From: an uncultured Clostridia bacterium
GTDB taxonomy: Bacteria; Bacillota; Clostridia; Oscillospirales; CAG-272
Assembly: GCA_947624945.1 (NCBI GenBank)
Contig: CANQMJ010000100.1
Location: 1 to 9,100, forward strand
Length of the DNA stretch: 9,100 nt
Direction: 5' to 3'
Position numbers and translations under genes: made by a program
In this document: positions 1 to 4,873 of the stretch, one piece after another
Numbering within the stretch: position 1 is the stretch's first letter
How the letters are laid out: every line of letters starts with the position of its first letter
The notes under the pieces: model-generated
The model's input: the letters and a program-made list of their open reading frames with translations, nothing else
Databases searched by the model: none
Told to the model about the DNA's origin: nothing

Positions 1-228
1 TTATTTTATTGATTGTTTTTCGGTTTGCCGTATCAGGTAATCCATAAGGTCTACCCGCTTTTGACTTTCGTGCATCCTGTCAAGCAGACCGCAGCGGCAT
101 TGCTTGAGGAATCTTGTCAGTTCGCTCATGTTGCCCGTTTGTAAGATACGCTCGGCTTTCACAATTTCCTCCGCTTTGCATCCCGCGTCGGCCATCCCCG
201 TGAGCAGATTTTCCGTTTGTTCGCTCAT
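1..228 (-). CDS. Small conserved hypothetical protein, 75 aa, divergent from LysR regulator
   Basis: This is a complete small gene of unknown function. The stop codon TAA lies at 1-3 (minus strand) and the ATG at 226-228, preceded by an AAAGGA ribosome binding site at good spacing. The protein is soluble, with no signal peptide or membrane segment. It is mostly helical in appearance and contains Cys17 plus a CRC pair (Cys44, Cys46), followed by a charged C-terminal helix with the run HESQKRVDLMDYLIRQTE. The Cys residues could bind a metal or act in redox chemistry, but nothing proves this. From general familiarity, similar 70-80 residue proteins occur beside LysR genes in Clostridia; I know no assigned function. 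Its divergent placement and the operator-like repeats upstream suggest it is the first gene of a transcript controlled by the neighbouring regulator. The rest of that transcript would lie left of the window. Confidence 0.8.
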   Translation of the reverse strand: MSEQTENLLTGMADAGCKAEEIVKAERILQTGNMSELTRFLKQCRCGLLDRMHESQKRVDLMDYLIRQTEKQSIK

Positions 229-268
229 ATCTTATCCTTTCTGCATCCGGCTTTTTTCTGACATCTAC

Positions 269-298
269 AGTATAACACGTTGACATATCCCGTGCTAA
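269..298 (-). promoter_or_regulatory. Possible promoter of the divergent small gene
   Basis: Read on the minus strand, TATACT (269-274) is a good -10 box and TTAGCA (293-298) is a partial -35 box (4 of 6), with 18 bp between them. This is weaker than the opposing promoter, which would suit an activator-dependent gene. The predicted start would be near 262. The operator-like repeats at 309-347 would then sit at about -47 to -85, a usual distance for LysR-type activation. Based on pattern only. Confidence 0.4.
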
Positions 299-308
299 TG
301 GTTATAAT
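280..308 (+). promoter_or_regulatory. Consensus sigma-A promoter of the LysR gene
   Basis: TTGACA (280-285) and TATAAT (303-308) are separated by exactly 17 bp, a perfect match to the housekeeping promoter consensus. Transcription should start near 315, inside the left arm of the inverted repeat at 309-347, giving a leader of about 50 nt before the regulator's ATG. It overlaps the candidate minus-strand promoter, so the two divergent transcripts may compete. Confidence 0.8.
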
Positions 309-347
309 GAATATCGTGATATTCTTTTAGTGAATATCACGATATTG
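309..347. promoter_or_regulatory. Paired dyad operator, probable LysR binding site
   Basis: There are two near-palindromic 14-bp sites, AATATC-GT-GATATT (310-323) and AATATC-AC-GATATT (333-346). The second is the reverse complement of the first, so they also form a 15-bp perfect inverted repeat (310-324 with 332-346) around a 7-nt spacer. Their centres are 23 bp apart, close to two helical turns, as expected for two dimers of a LysR-type tetramer. They begin right after the -10 box of the plus-strand promoter, so binding would block the regulator's own transcription. The sites do not fit a strict T-N11-A LysR box, so assignment to this regulator is inference. The same sequence could fold as a hairpin in the 5' leader. 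Confidence 0.6.
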
Positions 348-363
348 AACGGAGGACAACAAT

Positions 364-1239
364 ATGGAAATCCGTACTTTAAGATACTTTCTCGCCATTG
401 CAAGAGAAGAAAACATGACCAAAGCGGCGGAGATCCTGCACGTTACCCAGCCCACTCTTTCCAAGACGCTGCGGGCATTAGAGGACGAGCTGGGGCAAAG
501 GCTGTTTACACGGCACAGCTTCAGCATTTCGCTGACCGAGGAAGGAATCCTTCTCAGAAAGCGGGCGGAAGATTTAGTTTCGATGGCGGATAAGATCATC
601 GGCGAATTTGTGTCTCTGGATGATATAACCGGCGGAGATATTTATTTCGGACTGGCTGAATCCTATCAAATTCGTTATCTTGCACAGGAGATCAAACGTT
701 TCAAAGAGTTTTATCCCGGTCTGCGCTATCATATCAGCAGCGGGGACACGGAACAGGTCACGGAAAAGTTGGACAAGGGCATTCTTGACTTTGCCGTGCT
801 TGCGGAGGAGCCGGATACAGCGAAGTATCACTATCTCACCTTCCCGGAAGCGGACGTTTGGGGACTGGTAATGCCTAATGATTGTCAACTTGCCAAGAAA
901 GAATGTATATGCGTCGATGACCTTGTCGGGCTTCCTTTGTTCTGTTCTGAGCAGGGATGGGAAAAGGATATTTCCCATTGGTGCGGGGAACGGATCAATG
1001 AATTACATCTTGAAGGCTCGTTTAGGCTCTCTTATAACGGCTCTCTTTTTGTGAGTGAGGGACTTGGATATCTATTGACATTTGACCATCTCATAGACAC
1101 AAGTCCGATAAGCGGACTTGTGTTCCGCCCGCTTTCACCGAAATTGGAGGCAAAGATGTACTTGATTTGGAGAAAATATCAGGCTTTTACGCCTATCGCG
1201 GAACGTCTGCTTGCGGGATTGAAAGATAGGTTTGTCTGA
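364..1239 (+). CDS. LysR-family transcriptional regulator
   Basis: This 291-residue protein has the usual length of a LysR-type regulator. The N-terminal winged helix-turn-helix spans about residues 3-60. It shows the family pattern MTKAAEILHVTQPTLSKTLR at 18-37, then LEDELGQRLFTR and the wing residues LTEEG near 57-61. A linker helix (about 62-88) leads to the periplasmic-binding-like effector domain from about residue 92 to the end. The ATG at 364 follows a GGAGG site (351-355) with 8-nt spacing. The protein is cytoplasmic and should bind DNA as a tetramer. Its divergent position and the paired dyad at its own promoter indicate autoregulation and control of the minus-strand gene. The effector is not identifiable. 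Codon use is more AT-rich and mixed than in the antiporter genes to the right, suggesting a different origin. Family assignment is secure; targets are inferred. Confidence 0.93.
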   Translation: MEIRTLRYFLAIAREENMTKAAEILHVTQPTLSKTLRALEDELGQRLFTRHSFSISLTEEGILLRKRAEDLVSMADKIIGEFVSLDDITGGDIYFGLAESYQIRYLAQEIKRFKEFYPGLRYHISSGDTEQVTEKLDKGILDFAVLAEEPDTAKYHYLTFPEADVWGLVMPNDCQLAKKECICVDDLVGLPLFCSEQGWEKDISHWCGERINELHLEGSFRLSYNGSLFVSEGLGYLLTFDHLIDTSPISGLVFRPLSPKLEAKMYLIWRKYQAFTPIAERLLAGLKDRFV

Positions 1240-1350
1240 GATTTAATGGTTTCAGGTTTCTATACTGCTGTTGAATCCTTCATGTAACTATATTGGTGTC
1301 TTTGGAGAGAATTTCAAGGACAAATGCTCCTGTATAAGCCACTCAAAATA

Positions 1351-1404
1351 AAGCGCCCGTCTCCGATACGGCTGACACGTTCCAGCCGCCGGAAACGGGC
1401 GTTT
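1351..1404. terminator. Long interrupted hairpin downstream of LysR gene
   Basis: The outer stem CGCCCGT (1354-1360) pairs with ACGGGCG (1395-1401), flanked by further A-T and G-T pairs out to 1351/1404. It continues inward through TCCG/CGGA (1362-1365 with 1390-1393) and CGGCTG/CAGCCG (1369-1374 with 1383-1388), with an 8-nt loop. After it comes a T-rich but interrupted stretch. It lies 112 nt past the regulator's stop and may end that transcript, although the tail is not a clean T run. A remnant of a palindromic element is an alternative. Confidence 0.45.
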
Positions 1405-1479
1405 GGCCTTATATTTTGGATTTCCGATTACCGCCGGTGCTGTTGTTATGGCGTGTGCGATGTTGCCGTTGAACAAGAA

Positions 1480-1531
1480 AAAAGAGAACAGCCATACCCG
1501 GATGGATTTCCAAATATGGCTGTTTTCTTTT
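1480..1531. terminator. Bidirectional rho-independent terminator
   Basis: A 17-bp stem (1480-1496 with 1515-1531, one G-T pair) contains AACAGCCATA and TATGGCTGTT. It has an A-rich left foot and a T-rich right foot, which is the form of a terminator working in both directions. The loop is 18 nt. It lies 240 nt after the LysR stop; no gene just before it is intact, so it may have belonged to a lost gene. Confidence 0.65.
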
Positions 1532-1562
1532 GTTGCATCCCCGTTTGGCAGCTACCCTGTGT

Positions 1563-1581
1563 CAGTATTATTTCGATACTG
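1563..1581 (+). terminator. Small hairpin followed by T-rich stretch
   Basis: CAGTAT (1563-1568) pairs with ATACTG (1576-1581) around a 7-nt loop and is followed by TTTTATT. The 6-bp AT-rich stem is weak, so this is only a possible minor terminator. Confidence 0.25.
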
Positions 1582-1608
1582 TTTTATTGGAAGCTGCCTG
1601 ATGAGGAC

Positions 1609-1630
1609 TTTTTCTTCATAAGAAGAAAAG
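1609..1630. repeat. Short AT-rich inverted repeat
   Basis: An 8-bp stem (1610-1617 with 1622-1629) joins TTTTCTTC and GAAGAAAA around the loop ATAA, plus a terminal T-G pair. It sits where AT-rich sequence on the left gives way to GC-richer sequence on the right, so it could mark an insertion boundary, but it may be chance. Confidence 0.25.
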
Positions 1631-1888
1631 TGGTAGTTTGTCGCTTCGCGCCAACCTACGCCCGAACCCCCTCTCCAAAAGAATATCGCGTTATCACAAT
1701 CAGCGAACAGCTACCTCGCGGCATGTCGATATCGCCGCCAAAGCGTCGTGTCTTCGTCAAGCCGTGTCGCGCCGTCAACGCTCGAGCGAAGTGCGTGTAG
1801 GTGAAGCTGGGAAGCCTCCGGCTCTTTGCCATTACTTGGACGATGACTTTTTTGCTTCGCAGAACGTGCTGTGTAATGATCTAATGTA

Positions 1889-1918
1889 CAAACAAACCGC
1901 CGTGAGGCGGTTTGTTTG
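1889..1918. terminator. Strong bidirectional hairpin terminator upstream of the antiporter operon
   Basis: A perfect 13-bp stem, CAAACAAACCGCC (1889-1901) with GGCGGTTTGTTTG (1906-1918), has a GTGA tetraloop. The G+C-rich top and the A-rich/T-rich feet on either side are typical of a two-way rho-independent terminator, although G residues break the T tract. It insulates the operon promoter about 77 bp downstream from read-through. Confidence 0.7.
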
Positions 1919-1994
1919 CATATGTGCCGCAGGTCCGTTTGTAAAATTCCCACAATTTTTGCATTTCCCGCGCACAGATTTTACATTTGACACA

Positions 1995-2023
1995 TTGACA
2001 TGATTTTAGCGCGGGGATATAAT
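1995..2023 (+). promoter_or_regulatory. Consensus sigma-A promoter of the antiporter operon
   Basis: TTGACA (1995-2000) and TATAAT (2018-2023) are spaced by exactly 17 bp. A second TTGACA lies 8 bp upstream (1987-1992), forming a short tandem repeat. Transcription should begin near 2030, leaving only about 14 nt before the first candidate mrpE ATG (2044) and about 32 nt before the alternative (2062). No operator is evident. A full-consensus promoter suggests strong constitutive expression. Confidence 0.8.
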
Positions 2024-2032
2024 CTAATAAAT

Positions 2033-2065
2033 ATGAAAGAATTATGCGGCGGGACGTCGGAATGA
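2033..2065 (+). other. Possible 10-codon leader ORF overlapping the mrpE start
   Basis: An ATG at 2033, about 3 nt after the predicted transcription start, opens a reading frame for MKELCGGTSE. Its TGA (2063-2065) overlaps the second in-frame mrpE ATG (2062-2064) as ATGA, the same junction style used elsewhere in this operon. If translated, it would be a nearly leaderless upstream peptide feeding ribosomes to mrpE. There is no Shine-Dalgarno, so this may be coincidence. Confidence 0.2.
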
Positions 2066-2538
2066 TACTGATACTTTTTATTTTTTGGATAATTTTATCT
2101 GGCAAGGTCACGCTCGAAATAGCTGTCTTCGGCGCGATTGCGACTGCGCTCGTATACATAATAACGTCGCGCGCGCTCGGCTGGGACATAAAACGCGAGC
2201 TTGCGTTTTACAGGCTGACGCCGCACATCGCCGCTTACGGCGCGCTGCTGCTTGTCGAGATAATAAAGTCCAACATCGCCGTTCTGCCGTATGCGTGGGG
2301 GATAAAAAAGCCGAACGGGCGCATCGTTGAGTTCGATTCGGGGCTGCAAAGCGAGACCGCGGTCGTGGTGCTCGCGAACAGCATCACGATGACGCCGGGC
2401 ACGATAACGATATCCGCCGACGGCGGACGGCTGACGGTACACTGTCTTTCGCCAGAGTTCGCGGACGGCATCGAATCGACAAGGTTCGCGAAGCGGCTTT
2501 CCAAAATGGAGAAAATACCGGGGGTGATAAAGAAATGA
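2044..2538 (+). CDS. mrpE: Mrp/Mnh cation:proton antiporter subunit E
   Basis: The protein has 164 residues from the first ATG, the normal length for MrpE (MbhA in archaeal Mbh complexes). Two membrane segments occupy about residues 7-40. A further hydrophobic stretch at about 60-82 is followed by a cytosolic domain carrying the family motif LANSITMTPGTITIS (110-124) and then TVHCL. MrpE is a small accessory subunit needed for assembly and activity of the inner-membrane antiporter. The start is uncertain. ATG 2044 has almost no ribosome binding site and lies about 14 nt from the predicted transcript start. ATG 2062 (giving 158 residues, beginning MILILFIFWI) looks more like typical MrpE N-termini, but its site is also weak. 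It is the first gene of the operon and its stop overlaps mrpF by ATGA. Confidence 0.93.
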   Translation: MRRDVGMILILFIFWIILSGKVTLEIAVFGAIATALVYIITSRALGWDIKRELAFYRLTPHIAAYGALLLVEIIKSNIAVLPYAWGIKKPNGRIVEFDSGLQSETAVVVLANSITMTPGTITISADGGRLTVHCLSPEFADGIESTRFAKRLSKMEKIPGVIKK

Positions 2539-2837
2539 CTGTCGCGGAAGCGTACAGATATATGTTCCTCGCCGTGCTCGCGGCGCTGTCCGCGTATGCG
2601 TGCTGCGGCATCGTCCGCGCGATAACGACGAAAAACACCGCATGCCGCGTGCTCGGCGTGAACATGACGGGCAGCGCCGTCATCGCCGCGATAATAGTCA
2701 TGACGGTTATGATGGGGGAGAGCTACCTCGCCGACGTGGCGCTTTTATACGTGCTCGTCAACTTCGTCTCGGTCGTGATACTCAACCGCGTCTTTGTCGC
2801 GGCCAATGAAAAAAAGCGCGGGGAGGCGAAAAAGTGA
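2535..2837 (+). CDS. mrpF: Mrp/Mnh antiporter subunit F
   Basis: This 100-residue, three-helix membrane protein matches MrpF in size and layout (the family is about 90-100 aa). Helices lie at about residues 8-30, 43-60 and 66-88. The last contains the conserved pattern ADVALLYVLVNFVSVVILNR, whose Asp67 is the buried acid of the family. The usual GPT-x-x-DR stretch after helix 1 is here TTKNTACR, so the Asp is missing there. MrpF is thought to help assemble the antiporter and has been linked to cholate efflux in Bacillus. The ATG overlaps the mrpE stop (ATGA 2535-2538). It is preceded by GGGGGTGAT (2520-2528), a near-complete anti-16S match with 6-nt spacing. The C-terminal tail is Lys/Glu-rich and cytosolic. 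Confidence 0.9.
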   Translation: MTVAEAYRYMFLAVLAALSAYACCGIVRAITTKNTACRVLGVNMTGSAVIAAIIVMTVMMGESYLADVALLYVLVNFVSVVILNRVFVAANEKKRGEAKK

Positions 2838-3181
2838 TGGCAGAATGGGTCAGATTCGGCATCAGCGCGTTATTTGCCGCCGTCGGGATATTCGCGTTCA
2901 TAAGCGCCGCCGTCGGCGCGTTCCGCCTCGACTATGTGCTGTCGCGCATGCATGCGACGGCGCTCGCCGACACTGTCGGCATCGGCGCGATAGCGATATC
3001 GGCGGCGATCGCGGCGGGCGTCGACTTCGTGACGCTGAAGCTCTTATTTTCGGCGGCGGCGATGGTTTTGACCTCGCCGGTGTCGACGCATATGCTCGCG
3101 GAGCTCGAGTACAGGACGGGCGACGAGCTTTATAAGCACGTCAAATTCAAAGTCGGGAAGAAGTGGGAGAGACTGAAATGA
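2837..3181 (+). CDS. mrpG: Mrp/Mnh antiporter subunit G
   Basis: The protein has 114 residues, typical of MrpG (PhaG/MnhG). Three membrane helices lie at about residues 8-28, 44-61 and 64-82. Family signatures are clear: the loop FRLDYVLSRMHATALADTVG (29-48), equivalent to the R-x-x-D-x-x-x-R-x-H motif, and LKLLFSAAAMVLTSPVSTHM (67-86) near the end. It is an essential small membrane subunit of the antiporter complex. The ATG at 2837 overlaps the mrpF stop by one base (TGATG) and follows GGGAGG (2821-2826) with 10-nt spacing. A GTG directly in front (2834) would give one more residue and cannot be excluded. The stop overlaps the next gene as ATGA (3178-3181). The C-terminal tail of about 25 residues is strongly basic. 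Confidence 0.92.
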   Translation: MAEWVRFGISALFAAVGIFAFISAAVGAFRLDYVLSRMHATALADTVGIGAIAISAAIAAGVDFVTLKLLFSAAAMVLTSPVSTHMLAELEYRTGDELYKHVKFKVGKKWERLK

Positions 3182-3525
3182 GCGGAGATATCATCGAGGG
3201 CATAAGGATCGCGCTGCTTATAATGCTCATTATCGCCGCAGTCGCGGCGAGCGTGATGAAAAAGCTCGTGCCGGCGCTCATAGTTTTCACCTCGTTTTCG
3301 CTCATAATGGCGCTTTTGTGGATACTGCTCGAGTCGCCTGACCTCGCCATAACTGAGGCGGCAGTCGGCGCGGGAGTTTCGGGAGTGCTATTTTACATGG
3401 CGATACACAGAATGGGTCAGATGAAGGAAAAATTCGAAGATAAGGAGGGCGGCGCAGGCGATGAAAAAGCCAAAGACGCAGCCGGAGACGGCGAAGTCAA
3501 GCGGGACGGCGGCGAGCAGCATTAA
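3178..3525 (+). CDS. DUF4040 / MbhD-like subunit (stand-alone part of MrpA C-terminus)
   Basis: This 115-residue protein has three membrane helices (about 10-28, 31-51, 60-78). It carries the diagnostic motif ESPDLAITEAAVGAGVSGVL (52-71) of the DUF4040 domain, which forms part of the MrpA C-terminus in classical antiporters and is the separate subunit MbhD in archaeal membrane-bound hydrogenase. The acidic and Thr residues in this motif lie at the MrpA-side interface implicated in cation movement in published structures. After residue 80 comes a hydrophilic, Gly/Asp/Glu/Lys-rich tail of about 35 residues with no family counterpart that I know. Its last 65 nt are shared with the next gene in another frame. 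The ATG overlaps the mrpG stop and has a GGAGAG site upstream. In some annotations such a gene is called the N-terminal part of mrpB. Confidence 0.88.
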   Translation: MSGDIIEGIRIALLIMLIIAAVAASVMKKLVPALIVFTSFSLIMALLWILLESPDLAITEAAVGAGVSGVLFYMAIHRMGQMKEKFEDKEGGAGDEKAKDAAGDGEVKRDGGEQH

Positions 3526-4375
3526 AAAGTGGCTCGACTTCGACCTTGACATAGATTCGCTGCCGGTGCCGCCGCCACGTGAGAGCGCGGAGGACGACGG
3601 CGGCGACGAGACGCCGCTGCTCTCGCGCATACCGAAGAGCGCGCCGCGGTTCGTGTATACGGCGCTCGCCGCGATATGCTCGATAGTGCTGACGGCGACG
3701 CTGATATTGACCGTCGAGGGAATGCCGCGTTACGGCGAGGACCAGGACTACATGGACACGGTGACGTACGAGTACATCACGCACGGCATGGAATACACGG
3801 GCGCGGTCAATATCGTTGCGGGCATCATACTCGAGTACCGCGCGTTCGACACGCTCGGCGAGTCGTTCGTGCTGTTCTGCGCGGTGACGTGCGTGCTCGT
3901 GCTGCTTCGCGCCGACAGCGCGGACTCGCAGCCTGAGGACGTCGTGTTCCGCGACCTGTCGCACGACGCGATACTGCGGCGCACTGTGCGTGCGATCGTG
4001 CCGCTCGTATTCATGTTCGGCGTATACGTGCTCTTAAACGGTCATCTGTCGCCGGGAGGCGGATTCTCGGGCGGAGCCGTGATCGGCGCGGGGCTCGTGA
4101 TGGTGTCGGCCGCGTACGGCGGCGACGTGTCGGGGCGCATCGTCTCGGAGCGCGTATTCAAAATAGTGACGACGTGCGCGCTGTCGTTTTACTGTCTCGG
4201 CAAAAGCTACACGTTCTTTACGGGTGCGAACGGGCTTCACAGCATCGTCGGCAACGGCACGCCGGGCGACATCTTGAGCGCGGGGCTGATCCTGCCTTTG
4301 AACGTCGCCGTCGGCATGGTCGTGGCGTGCACCGTATACGGCATATACAGAATGTTTGACAAAAGGAGCTTTTAG
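3461..4375 (+). CDS. mrpB: Fused MbhE-like/MrpB antiporter subunit
   Basis: This 304-residue protein is much longer than a normal MrpB (about 140 aa) because it fuses two units. Residues 1-62 are hydrophilic and Pro/Asp/Ser-rich with no signal peptide. Residues 63-150 form the MbhE-like end of MrpA: one helix (64-86), a loop, the conserved NIVAGIILEYRAFDTLGE (117-134) and a second helix. Residues 170-300 are a complete MrpB domain with four helices and the signature NGHLSPGGGFSGGAV (193-207). It is thus an integral membrane subunit linking the MrpA-type end to MrpB. The start at ATG 3461 lies 65 nt inside the preceding gene but has the strongest ribosome binding site in the operon, AAGGAGG (3442-3448), 12 nt upstream; no later ATG precedes the first helix. 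In Mbh, MbhE and MbhF are separate proteins. Confidence 0.88.
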   Translation: MKKPKTQPETAKSSGTAASSIKKWLDFDLDIDSLPVPPPRESAEDDGGDETPLLSRIPKSAPRFVYTALAAICSIVLTATLILTVEGMPRYGEDQDYMDTVTYEYITHGMEYTGAVNIVAGIILEYRAFDTLGESFVLFCAVTCVLVLLRADSADSQPEDVVFRDLSHDAILRRTVRAIVPLVFMFGVYVLLNGHLSPGGGFSGGAVIGAGLVMVSAAYGGDVSGRIVSERVFKIVTTCALSFYCLGKSYTFFTGANGLHSIVGNGTPGDILSAGLILPLNVAVGMVVACTVYGIYRMFDKRSF

Positions 4376-4378
4376 GCG

Positions 4379-4756
4379 ATGGGCAATCTCTTATACAACT
4401 ACGAAGAAGCCGTCGCGCTCATACTGTTTTCGATCGGCTTCATGACGCTCTTGTTCCACAAGAACCTCTTGCGCAAGCTGATAGGCATGAACATAATGGA
4501 CTCGGGCGTTTACCTTTTCCTCGCGTCGATGGGGTACATATACGGGCGCCGCGCGCCTATCGTCGAAAACGGCGACGTGAGCGCTGTGCATTACGTCAAC
4601 CCCGTCCCCGCCTCGCTCGTGCTGACCGGCATCGTCGTCTCCGTCTCGGTGACGGCGGTCATGCTGTCGCTTGCGGTCAGGCTTTACGAACGGTATCACA
4701 CCCTCAACCTCGACGAGATCTACGCCGCCGCCCGCACGAGACGCGAGCATCGGTGA
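4379..4756 (+). CDS. mrpC: Mrp/Mnh antiporter subunit C (NuoK-like)
   Basis: This 125-residue protein of the NuoK/MrpC family has three membrane helices at about residues 10-26, 30-52 and 78-102. The helix-2 region LLRKLIGMNIMDSGVYLFL and the loop/helix-3 motif NPVPASLVLTGIVVSVSVTA (74-93) correspond to the family's DPLPQALVLTAIVI. In complex I the homologous NuoK takes part in the proton path; in Mrp it sits between the MrpA and MrpD subunits. The helix-2 position usually filled by Asn/Glu-containing sequence reads NIMDSGVY. The ATG follows the mrpB stop after 3 nt, with AGGAG (4364-4368) upstream. The C-terminal tail of about 20 residues is charged. The stop is followed by a 117-nt gap with a large hairpin, the only real break inside the operon. 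Confidence 0.92.
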   Translation: MGNLLYNYEEAVALILFSIGFMTLLFHKNLLRKLIGMNIMDSGVYLFLASMGYIYGRRAPIVENGDVSAVHYVNPVPASLVLTGIVVSVSVTAVMLSLAVRLYERYHTLNLDEIYAAARTRREHR

Positions 4757-4768
4757 TTTTTGGGTTTC

Positions 4769-4812
4769 GTGGGGGAGAGGAAAACTCTTGTAAGAGTTTT
4801 CCTCTCCCCCAC
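4769..4812. repeat. Perfect 20-bp hairpin in the mrpC-mrpD gap
   Basis: The left arm 4769-4788 (starting GTGGGGGAGAGG) is fully complementary to the right arm 4793-4812, leaving a TGTA tetraloop. It is far more stable than needed for a terminator. Downstream comes ACCCCCACACC, not a T run, so efficient rho-independent termination on the plus strand is doubtful. On either strand it could stabilise mRNA ends, partly attenuate expression of the antiporter-subunit genes, or be a copy of an interspersed palindromic element. From memory only, similar G-run/C-run intergenic hairpins occur in gut Clostridia. Confidence 0.7.
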
Positions 4813-4873
4813 ACCCCCACACCTTTTAGAACTTTTCCTGACTTTTATTTATTTAAGGATAATCAATAGATAT

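Larger units (their letters stand above)
1240..2043. other. Intergenic region of about 800 bp: hairpins and operon promoter, no convincing gene
   Basis: No open frame here looks protein-like. The candidates run straight through strong hairpins, start at poor sites and encode Arg/Cys/Ser-rich low-sense sequence. The left part (to about 1620) is AT-richer and holds hairpins at 1351-1404, 1480-1531, 1563-1581 and 1609-1630. The middle (about 1640-1880) is GC-richer, like the antiporter genes, and holds nothing I can name. The right end has a strong terminator (1889-1918) and the antiporter operon promoter (1995-2023). A hydrophobic 25-codon stretch near 1403-1480 (plus strand) ending in several Lys codons resembles the last helix of a transporter and may be a gene remnant. 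No tRNA or rRNA was recognised. Confidence 0.6.

Noticed and set aside
1667..1676. CCCCCTCTCC resembling the arms of the hairpin at 4769-4812
   Set aside because: The order of the C run and CTCTCC is reversed relative to the hairpin arm (CCTCTCCCCC), and the similarity does not extend, so it is not a copy of the same repeat.
1324..1800. Plus-strand 158-codon frame after LysR
   Set aside because: It runs through two strong hairpins, its ribosome binding site is too close to the ATG, and the product is Arg/Cys/Pro-rich without protein-like pattern.
1711..1953. Minus-strand 80-codon frame in the intergenic region
   Set aside because: It crosses the 1889-1918 hairpin and shows no recognisable domain or ribosome binding site.
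1638..2003. Plus-strand 121-codon frame upstream of the operon
   Set aside because: It reads through the strong terminator at 1889-1918 and into the operon promoter's -35 region, and shows no family pattern.
4760..4873. N-terminal extension of mrpD from a TTG at 4760
   Set aside because: It would translate the perfect hairpin and adds 38 residues unlike the family; ATG 4874 begins directly before the first helix.
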